Shown piece by piece: positions 54,581 to 63,563 of a stretch of DNA of 64,000 nt. The DNA comes from Microbacterium kunmingense (GTDB lineage Bacteria; Actinomycetota; Actinomycetes; Actinomycetales; Microbacteriaceae), in contig NZ_JAKNUS010000001.1 of the NCBI RefSeq assembly GCF_023155745.1, positions 454,245 to 518,244 of the forward strand, in the 5' to 3' direction. The notes under the pieces are model-generated. The model was given only the letters and a program-made list of their open reading frames with translations, had not been told where the DNA came from and made no database searches. The position numbers were made by a program, and so were the translations under genes. The number at the start of each line of letters is the position of its first letter. Positions within the stretch are counted from its first letter, which is position 1.

Positions 54581-56029
54581 TCACATCTGCGACACCGTCA
54601 CCCCGGTGCCGTCCGGCGTGGCAAGAGGGCCCCCGAGGAAGCCTGCGAACCACAGACCACTTCGCTTGGGCCTCCGCTCCAGCGTCTCGTAGTCGACGTG
54701 GACCAGCCCGAAACGACGGGTGTATCCCCACGACCACTCGAAATTGTCCATGAGTGTCCAGGCGAAGTATCCGCGGAGCGGGAGCCCCCGGGCGACCGCG
54801 TCATGGCAGGCCTGCACGTGGTCGGCCAGGTACTGGGTCCGTTCGATGTCGTCGATCTCGCCGTCAGGGCCGACCGAGTCTTCCCATGCTGAGCCGTTCT
54901 CGGTGATGTAAAGCGGCAGCTCGGGGGCGCGCTCATGCGACATGTCGAGCACATCGAGCATGGCGTCGGGATGGATCTCCCAGCCCATGAGGGTTCGCGC
55001 GGCGCCGCTCCCGACGAAGACGACGTCCTCGCTCCCCGGGTAGGCGCTGGGTGCTTCGACGGATGCCGCGACGCCTGCGGCGTCGGTCGACACCTCTGCG
55101 CTCACGGCCGCCGAGGCCGAGACCGTATGCCGGCTGTAGAAGTTGATGCCCAGGAAATCGCTCGGTGCGGAGATGAGGTCGAGATCCGACTGCGGCGCGT
55201 TCTCGGCGAACCACCGGGTCTCACCGAGGTCGTCGAGGACATCCTCCGGATAGAAGCCTCGGAGCACGGGATCGAGGAAGAGCCGGTTGCTGAGGCCGTC
55301 GATGCGTCGCGCCGCATCCGCGTCCTCCGGCGAATCGCTCGCCGGTCGGACGGAGTACAGGTTCAGTGTGATGCCGGCCTGGGCCTCGGGCAGCGCCGAG
55401 CGGATTTCCTGCATGGCGAGCCCGTGGCCGAGAAGCAGATGGTGCGCAGCGTGCGCCGAGCGACTGCCCTCGTGCCGCCCCGGCGCGTGGTGGCCACTGC
55501 CGTAGCCGAGGAACGCCGAACACCACGGCTCGTTGAGGGTGATCCAGTCCGACACCGTGTCGCCGAGCCCGCGGACGGCGTGCGCGGTGTACTCGGCGAA
55601 GCGGTACGCCGTGTCGCGCTCGAGCCATCCACCTCGGTCCTCGAGCGGCTGCGGCAGATCCCAGTGGTACAGCGTGACCCACGGGGTGATCCCCTTCTCC
55701 CGCAGCGCTTCGGAGAGGCGCCGGTAGAAGTCGAGCCCGGCCTGATTGACCGGACCGCTGCCGCTCGGCTGAATCCTCGGCCAGGCCAGCGAGAACCGAT
55801 AGGCGTCGACCCCGAGGTCGGCCATCAGGGCGACATCCTCACGGAAGCGGTGATAGTGGTCATCGGCGATATCGCCGGTGTGACCACCGACGACCGCTCC
55901 GGGCACTTTGCTGAAGGTGTCCCAGATGCTCGGCAGCCGACCGTCTGCGCTGGTGGCGCCCTCGATCTGGTAGGACGCGGTGGCCGTTCCCCAGATGAAG
56001 TCGGAGGGGAAGTCGTTGCGTGTCAACAC
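54581..56029 (-). CDS. GH1 family beta-glucosidase
   Basis: A 482-residue cytoplasmic (alpha/beta)8 barrel enzyme: FIWGTATASYQIEGA at the N-terminus, YRFSLAWPRIQPSG, acid/base Glu in ITLNEPWCS near residue 168, nucleophile Glu in YITENGSAW, and GYFAWTLMDNFEWSWGYTRRFGLVHVDY with the glycone-binding Glu-Trp. It hydrolyses beta-glucosides or related disaccharides. It ends the leftward carbohydrate operon, one base after the tautomerase gene, and probably acts on the sugar brought in by the ABC importer. Confidence 0.95.
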   Translation of the reverse strand: MLTRNDFPSDFIWGTATASYQIEGATSADGRLPSIWDTFSKVPGAVVGGHTGDIADDHYHRFREDVALMADLGVDAYRFSLAWPRIQPSGSGPVNQAGLDFYRRLSEALREKGITPWVTLYHWDLPQPLEDRGGWLERDTAYRFAEYTAHAVRGLGDTVSDWITLNEPWCSAFLGYGSGHHAPGRHEGSRSAHAAHHLLLGHGLAMQEIRSALPEAQAGITLNLYSVRPASDSPEDADAARRIDGLSNRLFLDPVLRGFYPEDVLDDLGETRWFAENAPQSDLDLISAPSDFLGINFYSRHTVSASAAVSAEVSTDAAGVAASVEAPSAYPGSEDVVFVGSGAARTLMGWEIHPDAMLDVLDMSHERAPELPLYITENGSAWEDSVGPDGEIDDIERTQYLADHVQACHDAVARGLPLRGYFAWTLMDNFEWSWGYTRRFGLVHVDYETLERRPKRSGLWFAGFLGGPLATPDGTGVTVSQM

Positions 56030-56030
56030 C

Positions 56031-56393
56031 TCAGACCTCCTTCGAAGGGGCGAGCCAATCGCCGTCGCCGTTCTCGGACAGCGCGATCAGGACGTTGTCG
56101 CGTTTGATGCCCAGATCGGCGAGGCCGTCCGCGATGAGAGTGGCGCCGCGCTGCTTCACCTCCGGCGAGTAACCGGTGAAGGCGAGGATCTGCACGAACA
56201 CGATGTCGGTGCGGTCTGCGTCGGGAAACGAGGTGCTGTAGAACAGATCGCCGGGCTCGTGCACCTGGAAGATCTGGAACAGATCGTCCGCCGGCATCTC
56301 CCAGCCGGTGACGAGAGCCTGATGGATTGCCGAGCTCATCTGGGCGCGAAGCGGGGCCAGGGGAGCGTGGATGTCGACGCGAACAAGGGGCAT
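56031..56393 (-). CDS. Tautomerase-superfamily protein
   Basis: A 120-residue protein with the start MPLVRVDIHAPLA, giving the N-terminal catalytic Pro after Met removal, and later VFVQILAFTGYSPEVKQRGATLIADGLADLG, typical of the longer 4-oxalocrotonate-tautomerase relatives. It would catalyse a keto-enol shift of a small acid or sugar derivative. Placed between the aldo/keto reductase and the beta-glucosidase. Confidence 0.85.
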   Translation of the reverse strand: MPLVRVDIHAPLAPLRAQMSSAIHQALVTGWEMPADDLFQIFQVHEPGDLFYSTSFPDADRTDIVFVQILAFTGYSPEVKQRGATLIADGLADLGIKRDNVLIALSENGDGDWLAPSKEV

Positions 56394-56444
56394 GGAGTTT
56401 CTGCTTTCGAAGAAGGAGGCGGTGGAAGACGTGATCGTGAAGCG

Positions 56445-57401
56445 TCAGCTGGACGGGGGGACGTGGTCGAGCCAGTTCTCGGGATGGGGAACGAGGCCTT
56501 CGAGCTCCTCCCAGAACTCCTCCGGCAGCTCCGCCGTCGCGGCGAGAATCGTCGATTCGATGCGGGAGACCTTACTGATCCCGACGACCGTCGTGGCGAA
56601 GCGCGGGTCGCGGGTCGAGAAGCGGATGGCAGCGGTGGCGAGGTCCGTGCCCCATTGCCGACAGACATCGCGCATCGCCGCGACGGCGGCCAGGGTCGCG
56701 GGGGTCGCCGGGCGGTAGCCGTAGGTCGTGCGCGACCCCGTGGTGTCGGCGAGGATGCCGCCGCCGAGGACCGCAGCGTTGACGGCGGCGACACCCATGT
56801 CGGCGGCCCGCTCGAGAAGGGCGCCCGCGCTGCGGTCGACGAGCGTCCAGCGGTTGTGCACGAGCAGAACCTCGAAGACGCCGAGCTCGAGGTAGCGCAT
56901 CATCTCGTTCACGTCGCCGCCGGCGAGACCGACGTGTCCGATCTCGCCGCGGTCGCGGGCCTCGACGAGTGCGTCCACCGCTCCGCCGGGCTTGGTCATC
57001 TCGGCGAAGTCGTGGAACTCGGGGTCGTGCAGATGCACGAGGGGAAGAGGCGACACCCCCAGCCTCTCCGCGCTCTCCGCCAGGCTCCGACGTACTCGAT
57101 CGGCGCTGTAGTCGGAGCCGCGGGGATCGACCTTCGTGATCACCGTGACATCAGCGGGAAGGCCGCCCGCCTCAGCGATGGCGCGGCCGATCCTCCTCTC
57201 GCTCTCGCCGCCCGAGTACCCGTTGGACGTGTCGATGGTGCGGATGTCGCTGCGAAGCACCGCCCCGACGAGCGATACCGCGTCTTCGGCGGCGACGTCG
57301 TATCCGAAGTTCTCCGGCATGCTGCCCAGCGGCGCGCCGCCGAGGGTGATGGGGCTGACCCGCAGCCCCGTCGACCCGAGCTCGTTGAGATCCCAGCGCA
57401 C
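56445..57401 (-). CDS. Aldo/keto reductase (AKR15/sugar-1-dehydrogenase-like)
   Basis: 318 residues from GTG 57401 (MRWDLNELGSTGLRVSPITLGGAPLG), one base after the VOC stop; a longer form would overlap that gene. Catalytic set: D in IRTIDTSNGYSGGESE, Tyr58 in the same block, Lys in VTVITKVDP and His in LPLVHLHDPE. VVGISKVSRI binds NAD(P). Such enzymes include L-fucose/D-threo-aldose 1-dehydrogenase and pyridoxal 4-dehydrogenase of Microbacterium. In this operon oxidation of a free sugar to its lactone is likely. Confidence 0.88.
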   Translation of the reverse strand: MRWDLNELGSTGLRVSPITLGGAPLGSMPENFGYDVAAEDAVSLVGAVLRSDIRTIDTSNGYSGGESERRIGRAIAEAGGLPADVTVITKVDPRGSDYSADRVRRSLAESAERLGVSPLPLVHLHDPEFHDFAEMTKPGGAVDALVEARDRGEIGHVGLAGGDVNEMMRYLELGVFEVLLVHNRWTLVDRSAGALLERAADMGVAAVNAAVLGGGILADTTGSRTTYGYRPATPATLAAVAAMRDVCRQWGTDLATAAIRFSTRDPRFATTVVGISKVSRIESTILAATAELPEEFWEELEGLVPHPENWLDHVPPSS

Positions 57402-57402
57402 G

Positions 57403-58173
57403 TCAGCGTTCCGTAACGGAGTGGACGAGGAGGTCGGGATCGACCAGCAGGCCTCGCTCGCCCTCGACCTCGAGCTCGGTGGCTGCAGCCGGCCGCCTGC
57501 CCTCGAACTCGACGGAAGCGAATCCGGGCGCGGTGGTCTGCGGCTCGCGAAGGGAGACCTCGGCGTTCCCGAACTCGAAGATCTCGAGCGAGCTGTCGCC
57601 AGAACGGAGATAAGTGATCTCGAATCCGCGGCTGTCACTCGGCTGGTGGATGCCACCCATCAGCGTGAATCCGAGCTCGCCGAAGTACGCATGAGCGCTG
57701 TGCGCGTCGGCCACCGTCTCGGCAACGTGATCGAAGCGCGGGCGCTCGGGGTCGCCGAGGCCCCAGTCGGCATCGACAGCACTTTGGTCGAAGACCTCGT
57801 GATACTGCAGCGGGCCCTCGACCAGCTCGAGGAGCGTGCCGTCGGGGTCGTAGAAGAACGTGATCCACACATCGCCCTCGGCGTGGATCGGCTCGAGCTG
57901 GAAGGGAACGCCGGCGTCCTGCAGCATCGCCACGCGCCTCTTCAGGTCGGACACCTTGAAGCCGACGTGACGGAAGCCGGCCTGCAGATCGTCCGCGATC
58001 CAGGTGGAGTCGGCGGGCGACTCCACCCGGTGAAGCCGGATGGTCGCGGTGACGGCGTCGAGAAGCGCGCCGCGCCCGGTCTCCTCCACGACGCGGACAT
58101 CGAGGAAGCGGGTGTAGAAGTCGACCGACCGAGCGATGTCGGCGACATTGATGACGACGGAGGCAATAGCCAT
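57403..58173 (-). CDS. Two-module VOC (glyoxalase/dioxygenase) protein
   Basis: A 256-residue protein. Module 1 (residues 1-125): VVINVADIARSVDFYTRFLDV, FRHVGFKVSDLKRRVAML, ITFFYDPDGTLLELVEG. Module 2 (about 145-235): FDHVAETVADAHSAHAYFGELGF, SSLEIFEFG. The metal ligands His and Glu are visible in FRHVG and LLELVEG. VOC proteins act as lyases, epimerases or dioxygenases; which applies here is unknown. Starts the catabolic half of the operon after a 102-nt gap. Confidence 0.85.
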   Translation of the reverse strand: MAIASVVINVADIARSVDFYTRFLDVRVVEETGRGALLDAVTATIRLHRVESPADSTWIADDLQAGFRHVGFKVSDLKRRVAMLQDAGVPFQLEPIHAEGDVWITFFYDPDGTLLELVEGPLQYHEVFDQSAVDADWGLGDPERPRFDHVAETVADAHSAHAYFGELGFTLMGGIHQPSDSRGFEITYLRSGDSSLEIFEFGNAEVSLREPQTTAPGFASVEFEGRRPAAATELEVEGERGLLVDPDLLVHSVTER

Positions 58174-58275
58174 TTCAGGTCCTTTTCCTTGGTTGTGGCA
58201 ACGGCGAGCTACTTCGGGCCCTTAAGGCAGAAAGATTGGGCGAGTCGGAGAGGGGGCACCTTCCGCAGCGCGGGG
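58174..58275 (-). other. Internal gap of the carbohydrate operon
   Basis: 102 nt between the ROK gene and the VOC gene. It contains GGGCCCTTAAGG and AAGGAAAAGGACC before the VOC start. A secondary promoter is possible; no operator like the one at 63680-63700 was found. Confidence 0.35.
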
Positions 58276-59517
58276 TCAGGTGCGGATGAGGCCTCCCACC
58301 GGGCGGCTCACGCGCGTGTGGGGCGTGAGCACGTACTGCAGGGCGAGCGACGCAGCCCCGATCCCCGCAGCGTCGAGCCCCGGGTCCGCGAGCGCAACGG
58401 TGACGTCGTGCACCGCACGGGTGCGGGCGAACGCCGTGATGCGCTCGCGGATGTGGCGAGCGTAGATGGCGCCCGCATCGGTGAACCCGGGTCCGGCCAG
58501 ATAGATGCGCTCGAGATCGAGCAAGTTGACGACCGACAGCATCGCGACGGCGACATACCTGGCGGACTCCTCGATCAGCGCGAGCGAGCGCTCATTGCCC
58601 CGAGCAGCGGAGCGGGCGATCTGGTCGAAGTCGTGCCGCAGGCTCCGGTCATCGCCGGAGATGGACAGCTCGGAGGAGAGATCGGCATCCTGCAGCGCAC
58701 GGGCGACCACGGCTCGCGGCGCGGCGAGCATCTCGAGGCATCCGCGAGAACCGCACCAGCAGTCGGGGCCGTCGACATCGACGACCATGTGTCCGATCTC
58801 GCCGAGATTCGAGGAAGCCCCGCGACTGAGATGACCCCCTGCCATCATCCCCAGGCCGAATCCATTGGCCATGTAGAGAGTGGCAAAATCCTGCGTCGCA
58901 GGCATGCGTCCGGCCCAGAACTGACCGAGGGCCGCGCAGGCGGCGTCGTTGTCGCGCACGGTCGGCAGGCCGGTCTGCAGCTCGAGCGCTTCCTGAACGG
59001 CGAAGGACTCCCACTCGTCTGCGGTCAGCGAAAGCCGTTCGGCGCCGCCGCGGATGTCGAGGCCCGCACCCGCCACCCCCACACCCACCACGTCATCGAC
59101 GGGGATGTCCAGGTCGCGGAACAGAGTCTCGAGTTCCTCGGCCATCCGCATGACCACGTCGCTCGGCCGGCTCTTGCCGATGCCGGGGGTGACAAGTTGG
59201 CCAACCACGTTGCCCCCGAGGTCTGTGACCGTGTACGTCAGCCGCGCATCATCGAGAGACACGCCCACAGCGAATCGCGCGAGAACGTTGAGCTCGATGA
59301 GGCTCGGACGCTTGCCGCCGGTGGAGTCCCCGAAGCCGGTCTCAATCACGAGTCCCGCGTCGATCAGCGACTTGATGATGCGAGTGATCGAGGTTCCGGT
59401 CAGGCCGGACATCTCGGCCAGTTCGATCCGGCTGACCGTTCCGCTCGACCTGATGAGATCAAGGATGGCGCTGCGGGTGTTCTCGGAAGAGGGCCCTATG
59501 CGGCGCGTCGAACTCAT
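58276..59517 (-). CDS. ROK-family transcriptional regulator
   Basis: A 413-residue protein from ATG 59517, overlapping the stop of the LacI-like gene (ATGA). N-terminal winged helix SSENTRSAILDLIRSSGTVSRIELAEMSGLTGTSITRIIKSLIDAGL, then the ROK domain: VGVGVAGAGLDI, GHMVVDVDGPDCWCGSRGCLEML with the CxCGxxGCxE zinc site, and YLAGPGFTDAGA. The pattern is of a sugar-responsive repressor, as XylR/NagC. It probably controls the operon through a site near 63680-63700. Confidence 0.93.
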   Translation of the reverse strand: MSSTRRIGPSSENTRSAILDLIRSSGTVSRIELAEMSGLTGTSITRIIKSLIDAGLVIETGFGDSTGGKRPSLIELNVLARFAVGVSLDDARLTYTVTDLGGNVVGQLVTPGIGKSRPSDVVMRMAEELETLFRDLDIPVDDVVGVGVAGAGLDIRGGAERLSLTADEWESFAVQEALELQTGLPTVRDNDAACAALGQFWAGRMPATQDFATLYMANGFGLGMMAGGHLSRGASSNLGEIGHMVVDVDGPDCWCGSRGCLEMLAAPRAVVARALQDADLSSELSISGDDRSLRHDFDQIARSAARGNERSLALIEESARYVAVAMLSVVNLLDLERIYLAGPGFTDAGAIYARHIRERITAFARTRAVHDVTVALADPGLDAAGIGAASLALQYVLTPHTRVSRPVGGLIRT

Positions 59518-60380
59518 GCGCTCTCCCTTCGAACGATGAAGGGTGGAGGAGCGGCATCCCATCCCGTCTCCCCGCCATCGATCGAAGCGAGCATCCGCGC
59601 GCCCAACAGCGCGCCGATCTCGGAGCCCCGGCGATTGACGGCCGTGATCGAGGGGGTCACGCTTTGGCACAGCGACGAGTCCGTCCACGACACGATCGGG
59701 ACGTCGTCCGGAGACCGCAGCCCACGCGCTGCGAAGGCGGCAATCGCCGCGGCTGCGTGGACATCGCTGTCGAACAGCAGCGTCGACGGCTCCGCCGAAA
59801 TCGCCGACGTGGCAGCCGCGACGGCGGCGGCAGGGTCCCGCTCGGTGTGGACGACGTCGAACCACTCTTCCGCAGCCACAGCCCTGGAGCGTGACGTCAC
59901 GGCCTCGCTCGGCGCTGTGATGTATACCGTCCGCTGAGATCCGCGACTGGCGAGGAATTCGGCCACGACGGTGACGGACTCGGCGACATCGACGACGACC
60001 GCCGGGTAGTCGCCCACCTCTTCGGACCCGACGACGGCAGAGAAGGGTAGGCCCAGCGATTGCAGAAGGCGGGGGCGGGGGTCATCTCGGCCGGACCCGA
60101 GGACGACGACACCCGCGATCGTGGCGGACTCCGCCCAGTGTCGATACATCCGCTCTTCCGACGCGGGATCGTGGACGACGCGGGTGAACAGGCCGATCCC
60201 TCGCGCCATCAGCGGCTCCGCGAGGGAATGGACCAGCGCGGCGATGAAGTGATCGTCGGCGCTGCCGGCAGGGATGGCGAGGCCGATTCCCGTCATCCGC
60301 TCTCCATCTTCTGCCGTCACCCGCGGGATGGTGCGGGCGGTCGAGCTCGTTCGCCGCAGCGGCGTCGCGATCGCGTTCAT
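59514..60380 (-). CDS. LacI-type sensor-domain protein lacking a DNA-binding domain
   Basis: A 288-residue protein. ERMTGIGLAIPAGSADDHFIAALVHSLAEPLMARGIGL and AGVVVLGSGRDDPRPRLLQSLGLPFSAVV, then VVVDVAESVTVVAEFLASRG and AFAARGLRSPDDVPIVSWTDSSLCQSVTPSITAVNRRGSEIG, follow the periplasmic-binding-protein-like half of LacI regulators. The 25 residues before it (ATPLRRTSSTARTIPRVT) look like the hinge end but contain no helix-turn-helix. It lacks a signal peptide, so it stays in the cytoplasm. Coupled to the ROK gene, whose winged helix could serve both. Confidence 0.8.
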   Translation of the reverse strand: MNAIATPLRRTSSTARTIPRVTAEDGERMTGIGLAIPAGSADDHFIAALVHSLAEPLMARGIGLFTRVVHDPASEERMYRHWAESATIAGVVVLGSGRDDPRPRLLQSLGLPFSAVVGSEEVGDYPAVVVDVAESVTVVAEFLASRGSQRTVYITAPSEAVTSRSRAVAAEEWFDVVHTERDPAAAVAAATSAISAEPSTLLFDSDVHAAAAIAAFAARGLRSPDDVPIVSWTDSSLCQSVTPSITAVNRRGSEIGALLGARMLASIDGGETGWDAAPPPFIVRRESA

Positions 60381-60392
60381 CCTAGAGTCCGC

Positions 60393-61181
60393 CTACTTGA
60401 TCGCGCCCGCAGCCATACCGCGCTCGAACTGCTTCTGCAGCGCGATGTAGGCGACGATCGTGGGGATGGCGGTGACGACGGCGGCGGCGAGCACCTTCGG
60501 CGTGTCGTCGTTGTACTGGCGGCGGAAGAACTCGGGCAGCAACGTCACCACTCCCATGTCGTCGTTGATCAGGAAGACCTTGGGCAGCAGGTACGCGTTC
60601 CACGCGTTGATGAGAACGAGCACGATGAGGGCCACGGCGATCGGACGGGCGAGCGGAACCAGCACCGACCAGAACATCCGCCAGGTGCTCGCGCCGTCCA
60701 GTCGCGCCGCCTCGAAAAGGGTGTCGGGGATGCCGTCGATGTAGCCGCGGGCGATCAGGACGGTGAAAGGGATCTGCAGCGCGGCGATGGGCAGGATCAC
60801 CGCCCAGAAGGTTCCGAGAAGTCCGAGCGACACCGCGGTCGAGTAGAGGGGCGCAATGAGAACGACCTCGGGCAACGTCAGCGCTGCCATAAGGAGCCAG
60901 AAGTAGACCTCTTTATTGCGAATGCGCAGCTTGGAGAAGCCGAAGGCCGCCATCATCGTCGTGACATAGATGATGAGGATCGACATCGCCGCGATGAAGG
61001 CCGAGTTCAGGAAGAAGCGGAAGAACCCGGGAACGGAGACGACGGCCGCGTAATTGCCCCACCCCGGCCCCTCGAAGGACTTCGCGACCATCGCCCCTAT
61101 GGGGATGAGGAACGGGATGACCGCGATCGTCAGCAGGAGTTGCAGAGTGAGCCTGGCGCCCACGGAACGGGTCTCAAACAC
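60393..61181 (-). CDS. ABC sugar transporter permease (MalG-like)
   Basis: A 262-residue inner membrane protein with six helices. The EAA loop EAARLDGASTWRMFWSVLVPLARP couples to the ATPase, which is not encoded nearby; as in many actinobacteria a shared MsiK-type ATPase elsewhere is likely. The GTG/ATG start overlaps the partner permease gene by 8 nt. Confidence 0.92.
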   Translation of the reverse strand: MFETRSVGARLTLQLLLTIAVIPFLIPIGAMVAKSFEGPGWGNYAAVVSVPGFFRFFLNSAFIAAMSILIIYVTTMMAAFGFSKLRIRNKEVYFWLLMAALTLPEVVLIAPLYSTAVSLGLLGTFWAVILPIAALQIPFTVLIARGYIDGIPDTLFEAARLDGASTWRMFWSVLVPLARPIAVALIVLVLINAWNAYLLPKVFLINDDMGVVTLLPEFFRRQYNDDTPKVLAAAVVTAIPTIVAYIALQKQFERGMAAGAIK

Positions 61182-62160
61182 GGTCGGCCACCACCTCTCT
61201 GATCTCCTTGGACTGACGTTCTCGCGAGCGCAGCTGCACGACGACCGAGGTCGCCACGGCGATGACCAGGAGGATGATCGACAGAGCCGAGGCGTACCCG
61301 AGGTTGCGGTCGGAGCTCGACGTCTCGGAGTAGATCATCGTGCCGAGGAATGCGGATGAGTTCGCGGGACCGCCCTGGGTGATCAGCCACACATTGTCGA
61401 ACAGCTTCAGGGCCGTGATGAGGTTCAGGATCGCAAGGGAGATGGTGATGGGACGGACGCTGGGCAGCACCAGCGAGAACAGGATGCGGAAGTTTCCGGC
61501 GCCGTCCATCCGCCCGGCCTCGATCATCTCGGGGTCCACCTGGGTCATCGCGCCGTAGTAGAGGATGAAGCCGAATCCGATCGACCCCCAGCATCCGACC
61601 AGCACGACGACGAGCAGAGACGTCGTGGACTGACCGATCCAGGACTGAGCCAGGGCCCCCAGCCCGATCGACTCGAGGATCGCATTCACCGCGCCGTTGG
61701 ACTGCCAGACCTGGATGTGGGCAGGAGCGAGGGTGGCGGGCGCGACCACGACGGGGATCACGATGATGATCTTGTAGACGTTGGCCAGGAAGACCCGCGA
61801 GTGGAGGGCGGCGGCGAAGAGGACGCCGCCGATGACCTGCACCACGAACACCACCACGAAGTAGATGACGGTGTTGCGGATGGCCGTCCAGAAGACCGGG
61901 TCGGTGAAGGCGTCGACGTAGTTGTCGATCCCGACCGGAGTCATCCGCTGTCGTCCCCCGCCCCAGTCGAAGAAGGACAGGTAGCCCGAGTACACGATGC
62001 TGTAGTAGATCAGCCCCACCGAGACGATGAGTCCGGGGAGGATCCAGCGGAACCCGCCGGGGAGGAGGGGCGTGCGCCGACGGGCATTCGCTCCTCCTCC
62101 CCGGTGGGGGGCGCGACCCATCGAACCGAGCGGGCGCTCAGTCGTCGATGTCATGGTCAT
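61174..62160 (-). CDS. ABC sugar transporter permease (MalF-like)
   Basis: A 328-residue membrane protein with an Arg-rich cytoplasmic start, six helices and the EAA loop EAGRMDGAGNFRILFSLVLPSVRP. Partner of the MalG-like permease in a CUT1-type importer for di- or oligosaccharides. 26 nt downstream of the binding-protein gene. Confidence 0.92.
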   Translation of the reverse strand: MTMTSTTERPLGSMGRAPHRGGGANARRRTPLLPGGFRWILPGLIVSVGLIYYSIVYSGYLSFFDWGGGRQRMTPVGIDNYVDAFTDPVFWTAIRNTVIYFVVVFVVQVIGGVLFAAALHSRVFLANVYKIIIVIPVVVAPATLAPAHIQVWQSNGAVNAILESIGLGALAQSWIGQSTTSLLVVVLVGCWGSIGFGFILYYGAMTQVDPEMIEAGRMDGAGNFRILFSLVLPSVRPITISLAILNLITALKLFDNVWLITQGGPANSSAFLGTMIYSETSSSDRNLGYASALSIILLVIAVATSVVVQLRSRERQSKEIREVVADRV

Positions 62161-62186
62161 CCGTTCTCGTGTGCCTCTTCAGACTG

Positions 62187-63563
62187 TCATTCGACGCCGA
62201 CGGAGCTGGGCTCGGCAGTTTCCTGCATCTGATCAGCGATGTCCTCGATCGACATGTTCACGGTGGGGTCGAGCACCTGCTGGATCGCGATCACGATCGC
62301 GTCCAGGGTCGTCTCGGTGGTCTGCCACTGGCGAGACTGCGGAGTCGCCGTGCTGTCAGCGATGAGCTGCACGATTGCAGGACGCTGCACGGCGTCGTCG
62401 ACGAGGGTGATCGCCGACCAGTCAGGTTCCACTCCCCGCAACGCGGGCAGAAGGTCGATGGCGTTGGCCACGTTCTGCTGGCCCGCTTCGTTCATCGTCA
62501 TCCACTGAACGAACGTCTTCGCCGCTCCGATGTTCGGCGAACCCGAGTTGATCGCGAGACCATAGTCGACCTCACCGAAGGGGATCGAACCGTTGCCCTT
62601 GCCCGCGACGTCCGGGAACTTCGCGGGAAGCTGCACGAAGCAGGTGGGGTCGGTCACTCCCGCCGCCTCCATCGAGGTGACGCACGACTCTGCGCCGGCG
62701 TACTGGGTGTACCAGAAACCCATCTGAACCATCGCAGCGTCGCCCCGCATGAACTCTTCGTTGGCGAGCGGGTACTGCGGTCCGTCGAGGGCGTTGGAGC
62801 TGATGATGCCGTCTTCGGCCATGTCGGAGATGATCTGGAGGACTTCGATGCCCTCGGGGTCATTCCATGCGGCCTCTCCGGTCGCCGCGGCGAGGAAGTA
62901 GTCCGGGTCCACCGAGTTCGCGATGGCGTGATACATCTCGCTCGGGAAGGTGTCTTCGCCGCCCGCGCCCATCGTGAAGCAGGTCTTGCCGATTGCGGCG
63001 ACCTTGTCACAGGTCTCAACCCACGAGTCGTAGTCGGTCGGCACCTCGGCGCCCGCTTCGTCGAGGATGTCCTGGTTGTACCAGATGAACCCGGCGGACA
63101 TCCCGCCGAGAGGGAGGGACACCTGAGTTCCCTCGGAGTCACGCAGCTGCTCGGCGTACCCGCCCGCGAAGCTCGACTCCCAGTCGGCGCCAAGGGTGTC
63201 TTCCGCCAGAGGCGCGAGGTCGATGGCGTACGGACCCCACAGATCCGGCGTGCCACCGGCAGCGGAGAGGTCGAAGACATCCGGCCCCTGGCCTGATTCC
63301 AACGCCGACACGATGGTGTTGCGGAAATCGACGTTCTCGAAGTTCCGATAGGTGACCGTGATGTCTGGGTATTCCTCGTTGAAAGCGGCGATGTAGCGCT
63401 CCGCGACGGGGGTGTCGGGGGTCCACCCCCACCACGAGACTTCACCCGAGTCGGCGGGCGCGGCATCGGCGTCACCACCGCCGCCGCCGCCAGCGCATCC
63501 GGACAGGGCGATCGCAACGCTGGCGGCAATTGCCGCGGCGGCGATGAACCGGGGCTTACTCAT
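62187..63563 (-). CDS. ABC sugar-binding lipoprotein
   Basis: A 458-residue extracellular binding protein: lipobox ALSGC at about residues 18-22, a Gly/Asp-rich spacer, then the CUT1 solute-binding fold (VSWWGWTPDTPVAERYIAAFNEEYPDITVTYRNFE, later GPDVFDLSAAG, MSAGFIWYNQDILDEAG, MTMNEAGQQNVANAIDLLPALRG). It catches the oligosaccharide outside and hands it to the two permeases. First gene of the operon. Trp-rich start of the mature part suits sugar stacking. Confidence 0.93.
   Translation of the reverse strand: MSKPRFIAAAAIAASVAIALSGCAGGGGGGDADAAPADSGEVSWWGWTPDTPVAERYIAAFNEEYPDITVTYRNFENVDFRNTIVSALESGQGPDVFDLSAAGGTPDLWGPYAIDLAPLAEDTLGADWESSFAGGYAEQLRDSEGTQVSLPLGGMSAGFIWYNQDILDEAGAEVPTDYDSWVETCDKVAAIGKTCFTMGAGGEDTFPSEMYHAIANSVDPDYFLAAATGEAAWNDPEGIEVLQIISDMAEDGIISSNALDGPQYPLANEEFMRGDAAMVQMGFWYTQYAGAESCVTSMEAAGVTDPTCFVQLPAKFPDVAGKGNGSIPFGEVDYGLAINSGSPNIGAAKTFVQWMTMNEAGQQNVANAIDLLPALRGVEPDWSAITLVDDAVQRPAIVQLIADSTATPQSRQWQTTETTLDAIVIAIQQVLDPTVNMSIEDIADQMQETAEPSSVGVE

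Noticed and set aside
57136..59937. Rightward ORF of more than 900 codons opposite the AKR, VOC and ROK genes
   Set aside because: Spans three well-supported leftward genes as a stop-poor antisense frame; no domain is recognisable.
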